NCBI GenBank assembly: GCA_030684355.1
Contig: JAUXTN010000008.1
Location: forward strand, 1 to 64,000
Reading direction: 5' to 3'
Source of the DNA: Pseudomonadota bacterium
GTDB taxonomy: Bacteria > Myxococcota_A > UBA796 > SXON01
DNA length: 64,000 nt
In this document: piece after piece, positions 8,623 to 14,751 of the stretch
How the letters are laid out: every line of letters begins with the position of its first letter
Numbering within the stretch: the first letter of the stretch is position 1
Notes under the pieces: generated by a model
Seen by the model: only the letters and a program-made list of their open reading frames with translations
What the model was told of the DNA's origin: nothing
Database searches by the model: none
Translations under genes and position numbers: made by a program

Positions 8623-10160
8623 GCGTACCGCTCGACGCACTCGGTCCGGCGCAGCTTGCCGCTGGTGGTCCGGGGCAGGTCGCCCGGCGCCACCCGCACC
8701 ACGCGGTCCGGCCGCACCCCGAGCGTGGCCAGGAGCTCGCCCCGCACGCGCGTCTCGACGTCCTCGACCCGCGTGCCGGCCTCGACGACCACCACGAGCG
8801 CCTCGTCCGCGTCGGCGAAGGCGGCGGCCCCGTTCGCCACGGCGTCCACCGCGGCGGCCGCGATGCGCTCGATGTCGTAGGGGTGGAACTTGCGTCCGTT
8901 CTGGATCACGAGATCCTTCTCGCGGCCGGTCAGGTACAGGCGCCCGTCCGCCAGGAAGCCGAGGTCTCCGGTGTGGAGCCAGCCGTCACGGAACGCGTCC
9001 GCGGTGGCGAGGGCGTCGCCGAAGTACCCGTCCATCCGCGCGGGCCCCCGCACGAGGACCTCGCCGTTCTCCGCGACCTTGACCTGCATCCCGGGCAGCG
9101 GCCGCCCGACCGAGACGACCGTGCGCCCCTGCCACACGCGGTCGGGCTCCGCGGCCTCTCCGAAGCAGACCCCGAGGGTGTTCTCCGCGAGGCCGTACAC
9201 CGGGTGCAACGCGTCGGCGCGGAAGCCCACCGGCCCGAAGCGCGCCGCGAAGGCCTGGAGCGTGGCGCGGTGCACCGGCTCGGCGCCGTCGAGCGCGTGG
9301 CGCCACGAGGAGAGGTCGAGCCCGTCGAGGTCGCGGACCCGGCGGGTCACGAGCCCGTAGGCGAAGTCGGGGGCCGCGGAGACGGTGCCCCGGACCTCGG
9401 AGATGCAGCGCAGCCAGCGCCCGGGGTGGAGGAGGAACTCGCCCGGCGAGAGCAGGTGGAGCGGAAACCCGACGATCAGCGGGCAGAGCAGGCTGCCGAC
9501 GAGGCCCATGTCGTGGAACAGGGGGAGCCAGGACACGCCGACGTCGTCGGGCCCGAGCCCGAGCGCCTGCCCCATGCTCCACGCGCTCGCGGCGGCGGCG
9601 CGGTGGGGGATCACGACGCCGCGCGGGCGCCCGAGGCTACCGGAGGTGTACTGCAGGAAGGCGGGATCGTGGAGGCTCGGCGGGTGGGCGTCCGCCGGGA
9701 AGCCGTCGGCGGAGGCGGCGGGCTCGACGAGGACCGGGAGGCCGCCGAACGGCGCCATCAGCGCGATGGAGGGCGTGGTGACGAGGGCCACCGGCGCGGC
9801 GTCCGCGACGATCGGGGCGAGGTGCGCGAGGGTGCCCCGGATGTCGACGAGGGAGACCGGCCAGGAGAGCGGGACGGCCACCGCACCCAGGGATTGGCAG
9901 CCGAAGAAGGCCCCCACGAAGCGCTCGTCGTTCGGGAGGAGGAGGCCGACCCGGTCGCCCGCGCGGACGCCCTGGTCGTGGAGCGCGCGGGCCCAGCGCA
10001 TCGCCAGGCTCGCGACCTCGGGGCCGGTGAGGGTGTCCCGTCGCCCCGCCGCGTGCACGGTCACGCACGGGCCGGGCCGGAGGGCGACCCGCTCCAGGGC
10101 CTCGAACAGGGTGCGCACGGGGGGCTCGGCGAGCATCGGGCCGGTCAGTACGTTCTGCAT
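8619..10160 (-). CDS. Fatty-acyl-AMP ligase (FAAL-like adenylating enzyme)
   Basis: 513 residues from ATG 10160; a later in-frame ATG (MLAEPPV) is possible. Adenylation motifs are present: LQYTSGSLGRPRGVV (P-loop, with Leu for the usual Thr), the HTGDLGFL segment, GREKDLVIQNGRKFHPYDIE, which is typical of FAALs, and the C-terminal TTSGKLRRTE with the catalytic Lys. It should activate a fatty acid as acyl-AMP and pass it to the ACP encoded two genes downstream. First gene of the six-gene operon, with the LuxR-type regulator 94 bases upstream on the same strand. No polyketide or peptide synthetase gene follows in the window. Confidence 0.88.
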   Translation of the reverse strand: MQNVLTGPMLAEPPVRTLFEALERVALRPGPCVTVHAAGRRDTLTGPEVASLAMRWARALHDQGVRAGDRVGLLLPNDERFVGAFFGCQSLGAVAVPLSWPVSLVDIRGTLAHLAPIVADAAPVALVTTPSIALMAPFGGLPVLVEPAASADGFPADAHPPSLHDPAFLQYTSGSLGRPRGVVIPHRAAAASAWSMGQALGLGPDDVGVSWLPLFHDMGLVGSLLCPLIVGFPLHLLSPGEFLLHPGRWLRCISEVRGTVSAAPDFAYGLVTRRVRDLDGLDLSSWRHALDGAEPVHRATLQAFAARFGPVGFRADALHPVYGLAENTLGVCFGEAAEPDRVWQGRTVVSVGRPLPGMQVKVAENGEVLVRGPARMDGYFGDALATADAFRDGWLHTGDLGFLADGRLYLTGREKDLVIQNGRKFHPYDIERIAAAAVDAVANGAAAFADADEALVVVVEAGTRVEDVETRVRGELLATLGVRPDRVVRVAPGDLPRTTSGKLRRTECVERYA

Positions 10161-10254
10161 GGCCCCGAAGCTACGCCGAGCCGATCCGGCGCGGTATCGG
10201 CCCGACGACCGACCCCGGGCTCGGCCGTGGCGCCGGCCGAGCAATCGGGCGGCG

Positions 10255-10746
10255 CTACTCGATCTGGCCGAGGGCGAGCGCGCGGGCGACCGCCTGGGAG
10301 CGCGAGCGGACGCCGAGCTTGTCGCGGATGTGCTCGACGTGCGTGCGCACCGTCGCGGGCGTGATCCCCAGCCGCCGCGCGATGCGATGGCCGGTGAGCC
10401 CGCCGGCGACGAGCTGGAGGACCTCCTTCTCGCGGGCGGAGAGCCGGGGCGTGGCGACCGGCGCCGCCGCCGGCAGGAGCGTGACGACGAGCGAGTCGCT
10501 CACCGCGCTGCAGATGAGCCGCCACCCGCGGCCGCGGATCTTCACGAGGCCGTGATCCCGCTGCTCGTCCGGCGCGAAGCCGTTGGGGCAGCCGGTCTTG
10601 CACACGCGGCCGCCCTGCGGGTCCTCCGCACGGACGAGCTCGTCGCACGTGATGCACGGGGCGGCGCCCAGGAGCGCCGTCGCCGCGGGGTTGGCGTGCT
10701 GGACCTGCCCATCGGGGCCGGCGAGGAGGATCGGGATGGGCCGCAT
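10255..10746 (-). CDS. LuxR-type regulator with four-cysteine PAS-like sensor
   Basis: 163 residues from ATG 10746; in-frame upstream codons lie in a low-complexity gap. Residues 1-90 resemble a small PAS domain (ILLAGPDGQVQHANPAATALLG) carrying Cys31, Cys34, Cys49 and Cys53 (CITC spaced to CKTGC), suited to bind an iron-sulfur cluster or zinc. A LuxR/FixJ helix-turn-helix follows (LSAREKEVLQLVAGG, ATVRTHVEHIRDKLGV). The Cys spacing recalls oxygen-sensing PAS domains such as NreB, from memory, but here sensor and DNA-binding domain are one protein with no kinase. It is placed to control the acyl-ligase/radical SAM operon directly downstream. Confidence 0.85.
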   Translation of the reverse strand: MRPIPILLAGPDGQVQHANPAATALLGAAPCITCDELVRAEDPQGGRVCKTGCPNGFAPDEQRDHGLVKIRGRGWRLICSAVSDSLVVTLLPAAAPVATPRLSAREKEVLQLVAGGLTGHRIARRLGITPATVRTHVEHIRDKLGVRSRSQAVARALALGQIE

Positions 10747-10796
10747 GGGGGGCTCCGGGGGGGGACAGGTCCAATGGGCAGGGGAGGGTCGTCGCC

Positions 10797-10853
10797 GCGG
10801 CGGTCGGCGCGCTCGGGCGCCGGGCACCGCCGCGCACCCCGCTCGAGCCCCCT
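10797..10853. repeat. Dispersed intergenic hairpin repeat, copy 2
   Basis: Between the second hemerythrin-like gene and the LuxR gene. Outer stem 10797-10804 (GCGGCGGT) pairs with 10826-10833 (ACCGCCGC); inner stem GGCGC/GCGCC with loop GCTCGG is identical to copy 1 at 1681-1737; the CTCGAGCCCCCT block follows. The outer arms differ from copy 1 yet still pair, which argues that the structure is conserved. Confidence 0.6.
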
Positions 10854-10879
10854 CCCCCTCCGCTACGACCGCCGCGCGA

Positions 10880-11416
10880 TCACGCCGCAGCCGGGCGGTC
10901 CGGGTAGCTGCGGCGCTCGACCATCTCGGACGCGACGGCGGCCCCGTCCGCGACGGAGAGCCGACAGCAGAGCGGCACCAGCTCGTTCTTCTCGCGACGG
11001 ATGTGCGGGAGGAGCACGTCCGTGAGGCACCGCACCGCCTCGCGGAAGGTCGTGGCCGGCACCGCTCGCCCCTCCGCGAGCGCCCCGAGCAGGGGCAGGA
11101 GCGTGGCGAGGCAGGCGTCGATCTGCTGGTGGTCGCGCTGGAGCTCGTCGAGCAGCGGCCCGCTCTCCGGCACGGCGACGCGGAGCCGGGCCGCGAGCGA
11201 GAGATCCTCGTAGGCCGTGTGGAGCGGCAGCCCCTCGACGAAGTAGCGGCGGGCTCGGCCCGCGGCGACGGGGGCGCTCGGATGCGCGAGATCCGGCAGC
11301 GTGGCCACGTGGAGCAGGCTCAGGGTGAAGGTGAGGAGGCGCTCGTGGCTGGCGTGCAGCGCGACGCGGGGCTCGGAGCGCGGGGAGTCGATTCCGGGGA
11401 ACAGGCGATGCGGCAT
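10880..11416 (-). CDS. Hemerythrin-like HHE protein, second of a tandem pair
   Basis: 178 residues from ATG 11416, which overlaps the stop of the preceding paralogue by one base (TGATG). HHE-type ligand segments appear in order: ASHERLLTF, LPLHTAYEDLSL, LQRDHQQIDACL and LLPHIRREKNELVPL, giving the His/Glu set for a di-iron site in a four-helix bundle. It is clearly a duplicate of the upstream gene (same order, near-identical spacing). Family members bind O2 or NO, or buffer iron. The pair lies just upstream of the cysteine-rich LuxR regulator and the radical SAM operon, which suggests a part in oxygen handling there. Confidence 0.82.
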   Translation of the reverse strand: MPHRLFPGIDSPRSEPRVALHASHERLLTFTLSLLHVATLPDLAHPSAPVAAGRARRYFVEGLPLHTAYEDLSLAARLRVAVPESGPLLDELQRDHQQIDACLATLLPLLGALAEGRAVPATTFREAVRCLTDVLLPHIRREKNELVPLCCRLSVADGAAVASEMVERRSYPDRPAAA

Positions 11417-11994
11417 CACGCCCTGCCAGCTTGCGGGGTGCCAGCTTGCGGGGTGCCGGCGTGCGGGGTGCCGGCGTGCGGGGTGCGGCGCGCGACGAGC
11501 TCGCTCGCGATGGCGAGCCGGTCCTCCGAGGAGAGGCGCGCGCAGAGCGGGAACAGCTCGTCCTCCTCGCGGGCGATGTGCGGGAGGAGCAGACCCGAGA
11601 GGAAGCTCACCGCCGCGCGGAAGGTGGCGTGGGGCACCCTGCCCTCCTCCGCGAGGGTCCCGAGCATCGGCAGGAGCGTCGCGAGGCAGGCGTCGATCTT
11701 GCGGTGATCCCGCTCGAGCTCGTCGAGCAGCGGCCCGCACTCCGGCGCGACGGCCCGGAGGCGCGGGGCGAGCGAGAGGTCCTCGTCGTCCGCGTGCAGC
11801 GGCAGCCCCTCGGCGAAGTAGCGGCGGGCCTGCGCGGCGGCGGAGGGCACGCGCGGGTCCGAGAGGTCCGGTAGCGCGGCGATGCGCTGGAGCCCCGCCG
11901 TGAACATGCGGATCCGCTCGTGGCAGGCGCGGAAGGACGCGCCGGGATCGGCGGGGGGACGGGCGACGAAGGGCGCCAGGCGCGAGAGCGACAT
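11416..11994 (-). CDS. Hemerythrin-like HHE protein, first of a tandem pair
   Basis: 192 residues. Di-iron ligand segments are CHERIRMFT, LPLHADDEDLSL, LERDHRKIDACL and LLPHIAREEDELFPL, matching the downstream paralogue. The C-terminus ends in a short repeat tail (GTPHAGTPQAG) absent from the paralogue and encoded by a four-unit 15-base repeat. The stop overlaps the next gene's start, so both are probably made together. A 115-base gap separates it from the RlmB-like gene upstream. O2, NO or iron binding is known for the family; the exact role here is inferred from the neighbouring redox-sensor-like regulator. Confidence 0.82.
   Translation of the reverse strand: MSLSRLAPFVARPPADPGASFRACHERIRMFTAGLQRIAALPDLSDPRVPSAAAQARRYFAEGLPLHADDEDLSLAPRLRAVAPECGPLLDELERDHRKIDACLATLLPMLGTLAEEGRVPHATFRAAVSFLSGLLLPHIAREEDELFPLCARLSSEDRLAIASELVARRTPHAGTPHAGTPQAGTPQAGRA
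11425..11484. repeat. Four 15-base tandem repeats at the hemerythrin gene junction
   Basis: Units start at 11425, 11440, 11455 and 11470. The first two read GCCAGCTTGCGGGGT and the last two GCCGGCGTGCGGGGT. They encode the GTPxAG tail of the first hemerythrin-like protein and end nine bases before the next start codon, so copy-number change would alter the tail without breaking frame. Confidence 0.8.
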
Positions 11995-12109
11995 CGAGGG
12001 CTCCAGGGGGACACGCGTCCGAGGAAGCAGGACACAGCACGATCCGTGCCATCCCGCAGCTTCCCTTCCGGCGTGTCTGGACCCCTGGCGACCTGCGCCC
12101 CAGCGAGGG

Positions 12110-13612
12110 CTAGCCCTTCGAGCGCCTGGCCAGCTCCGCCATCTGGCGGACGCGCTCGAACAGCAGGATGCCGGCCGTGACGCTCACGTTGAGCGACTGG
12201 AGGTTGCCCTGCAGCGGGATGCCCGCGATGGCGTCGCAACGCTTGCGCACGGGCGCGGTGAGGCCCTTGTCCTCGCCGCCCAGCACGAACGCGATGGGGC
12301 CGGTGAGATCGAGGTCCCACGGGGCCACGCCGTTCATGTCCGCGCCGATGACCCGGACGCCGGCGCGTTGGATCTCGGCGAGCGACGCGGAGATGCCCGC
12401 GCGCACGACGGGTACGGCCTCGGCGCCGCCCATGCTGACCCGTTGAACGATGGGGGTGAGCCCTTTGCCACGCTGGGTGGGTATAATGACACCATCGACG
12501 CCCGCGCCGAGCGCGCTGCGGAGCACCGCGCCCAGGTTGTGCTCGTACTGCACCTCGTCGACCAGCACGAGGAACGGCTCGGGGGCGCCGAGCAGCTGGC
12601 GCACGGTGGGCTCGACCATCTCGTCGGCCTCGGCGATGACGCCGTTGTGCACGCCGGTGAGGCTCATGCGATCGAGGAGGGTGCGCTCGACGCGCTGGAC
12701 CTTGTCGCCGCCGAGCGCGAGGATCTGGTCGACCTTGTCGTCCGACCGGGCGCCGATGTCGAGCCAGATGGTGCGGACGGTGCGACGCCCGCGGACGAGG
12801 GCCTCGTACACGACGTTGCGGCCCTCGAGGCGGTCACCGCGGACGGGCGGGACGTCGCCGCGGCCGCCCGGGGCGGGCGCGAGGGCGCGGACGGGACGGG
12901 GGGTGCTCTCGCGGGGCGTGTCGGTGCGGGTGGGCTCGCCGCCGCGCTGGGGGACGCCGAGGCGGCCCTCCGCGAGGGCCTTGTTGCGGGCCTCGGTGCG
13001 GGCGTTGGGCCGCGCGTCGGGGCGGCGCTCGGCGTTCGGATCGCGCGGGGCCTTCTCCGCACGGGGCTCCCGCTCGGGGCGCATCTCGCGCTCGGGCTGC
13101 AGGGTGCGCTCCGGCCGCATCTCGCGCTCGGGTCGCATCGTGCGCTCCGGCCGCCCTTCGCGCTCGGGCCGGCCTTCGCGCTCGGGCCGTGCATCCGGCC
13201 GCATCTCCCGCGCCGGGCGCGCGTTCAGCGGCGGACGGGTGTCCCGCGCCTTCCGGGCGTCGCGATCCGGACGGGAGTCGCGCATCGAGCGCCCATCCCC
13301 CGGGCGGGCGTCACGGCTCGGTCGGGCGTCACGCTCCGGGCGGGCGTCGCGCTCCGGGCGGGCATCGCGGCTCGGGCGCGCGTCACGCTCCGGGCGGGCG
13401 TCCCCGGTGGGCCGCGTGTCGCGGTCGCCGCGGGGGTCCGGGCGTGCCGTCCGCTGCTGCCGGCGGCCCCCCGGCCGCTCCTCGGAGCGCGGGGCGGCGT
13501 CCCGGGGCGGGCGCTCCCCCCTCGGGGCGTCCCCCCGTGCGGACTCCGAGCGCTGGCGCGCGGGCGACGGACGTTGCGTGGAGGGGCCCTTCTTCGGTGG
13601 CGGTCGGCTCAT
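12110..13612 (-). CDS. rlmB: SpoU/TrmH-family 23S rRNA 2'-O-methyltransferase with disordered head
   Basis: 500 residues from ATG 13612. The C-terminal 240 residues form a complete RlmB-like protein: substrate-binding domain (EGRNVVYEAL) then the SPOUT knot with motif 1 NLGAVLRSALGAGVDGVI, motif 2 FVLGGEDKGL and motif 3 SLNVSVTAGILLFE. RlmB methylates the ribose of a 23S rRNA G in E. coli. The first 250 or so residues are low complexity, built from RPERDAR/RPEREGR/MRPERE units, highly charged and probably disordered RNA-binding sequence. Relatives in other phyla lack such a long head. Stand-alone gene; enzyme class is secure, exact target site less so. Confidence 0.88.
   Translation of the reverse strand: MSRPPPKKGPSTQRPSPARQRSESARGDAPRGERPPRDAAPRSEERPGGRRQQRTARPDPRGDRDTRPTGDARPERDARPSRDARPERDARPERDARPSRDARPGDGRSMRDSRPDRDARKARDTRPPLNARPAREMRPDARPEREGRPEREGRPERTMRPEREMRPERTLQPEREMRPEREPRAEKAPRDPNAERRPDARPNARTEARNKALAEGRLGVPQRGGEPTRTDTPRESTPRPVRALAPAPGGRGDVPPVRGDRLEGRNVVYEALVRGRRTVRTIWLDIGARSDDKVDQILALGGDKVQRVERTLLDRMSLTGVHNGVIAEADEMVEPTVRQLLGAPEPFLVLVDEVQYEHNLGAVLRSALGAGVDGVIIPTQRGKGLTPIVQRVSMGGAEAVPVVRAGISASLAEIQRAGVRVIGADMNGVAPWDLDLTGPIAFVLGGEDKGLTAPVRKRCDAIAGIPLQGNLQSLNVSVTAGILLFERVRQMAELARRSKG
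13060..13430. repeat. Degenerate repeats coding the Arg/Pro/Asp head of the RlmB-like protein
   Basis: Runs of CGCTCCGGGCGGGCGTC-like and CGCTCGGGCCG-like units encode a dozen or more RPERDAR, RPSRDAR and MRPERE copies. The array is imperfect but clearly periodic, with units of about 18-21 bases. Confidence 0.65.
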
Positions 13613-13671
13613 GGGGCGCGCGCTATCACGGCGGACCCGTTCGGGCGCGGCCCTATGCCGATCCGCGAGGC

Positions 13672-14739
13672 TTAGACGCCCTTCATGACCACGGTGCGGA
13701 CGGGGTACGGGATGGCGATCCCCTCCTCGCGGAAGCGGGCGAACACGCGGCGATGCAGCTCGTCGAGGGCGTACGGCTGCTTCGCGATGTCGTCGATCGT
13801 GAAGCGCAGCTCGAAGTCGAGCGAGAAATCGCCGAAGCGCAGGAGCAGGGCCTCGGGGGGCGGGAGCTCGAGGAGGTAGTCGAGCTCGGGGCGGGCGGTG
13901 CGCACGACGTCGACGAGCACGGCGCGGACGTGCTCGGGGTCGTTCGCGTAGTCGACGCCCACCCGCAGCGTGATCTGCGAGCGCGGGATCGGCATGTGGT
14001 AGTTGAGGATGGTGCTCCCGGCCATCTTGCTGTTCGGCACGACGATCACGTCGTCCTGGATGGTGCGGATGCGGGTGGTGCGCCACCCGATGTCGAGCAC
14101 GTGGCCCTCCTTGCCGCCCTCCATCTGGATGAAGTTGCCGATGGTGTACGGGCGCTCCAGCAGGATGTGGATGCCCGCGAAGAAGTTGGTGAGCGAGTCC
14201 TGGAGGGCCAACGCCACCGCGAGCCCGCCGACGCCGAGCGCGGTGAGGAGCGGCGCGATCTCGACGCCGAGGGCGTTGAGCACGACCATGCCGCCGAGCA
14301 CGATCACGACGCCCTTGATGATCGTCTGGCCGAGCCCGGTGACCTGCCCGTCGGACGACTGGCCGCGCAGCACCTGGGTGGCCACGCCCCCGGCGATGTT
14401 GGCCGTCACGAGCGTCATCGAGACGAGGAGGATGACCTGGACGGCGCGGGAGGCGCCCTGGGCGAGCTCGGCGTCGAGCGGCGAGGCCCGCAGCGCCACG
14501 GCGAGCGCGATGGCGACCGCCCAGAACAGCGACGGGGTGTGGATCGCGGCGAGGACGAGGTCGTCGACGCGGGTGGTCGTCGCGGTGGCCCAGCGCTTCA
14601 AGCGACCGACGAGCAGGTAGCGGGCGCCGAGCATCCCGAGCAGGACGACGACGAACACCCCGCCGACGGTGGCGGTGGCGGCGATTCCGGGCGGGAGGGG
14701 CGGCACGGACGGGAGGGGCGGCACGGGCTCTTCTACCAT
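13672..14739 (-). CDS. MscS-family mechanosensitive channel
   Basis: 355 residues. Several N-terminal membrane segments (AATATVGGVFVVVLLGMLGA; LFWAVAIALAVAL; AVQVILLVSMTLV) lead to the conserved pore helix and beta domain: IKGVVIVLGGMVVLNALGV, LGVGGLAVALALQDSLTNFFAGI, RPYTIGNFIQ, VLDIGWRTTRIRT and VVVPNSKMAGSTILNYH. This is the core MscS signature, a channel that opens on membrane tension and releases solutes on osmotic downshift. Length is slightly above E. coli MscS (286) because of an extra N-terminal helix pair. It sits 12 bases from the helicase gene on the same strand, but no functional link is evident. Confidence 0.93.
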   Translation of the reverse strand: MVEEPVPPLPSVPPLPPGIAATATVGGVFVVVLLGMLGARYLLVGRLKRWATATTTRVDDLVLAAIHTPSLFWAVAIALAVALRASPLDAELAQGASRAVQVILLVSMTLVTANIAGGVATQVLRGQSSDGQVTGLGQTIIKGVVIVLGGMVVLNALGVEIAPLLTALGVGGLAVALALQDSLTNFFAGIHILLERPYTIGNFIQMEGGKEGHVLDIGWRTTRIRTIQDDVIVVPNSKMAGSTILNYHMPIPRSQITLRVGVDYANDPEHVRAVLVDVVRTARPELDYLLELPPPEALLLRFGDFSLDFELRFTIDDIAKQPYALDELHRRVFARFREEGIAIPYPVRTVVMKGV

Positions 14740-14751
14740 GCGGGCCCGGGC

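Noticed and set aside
11425-11484. Short direct repeats considered as a CRISPR array
   Set aside because: Units of 15 bases are contiguous with no spacers and are in frame within a coding sequence.
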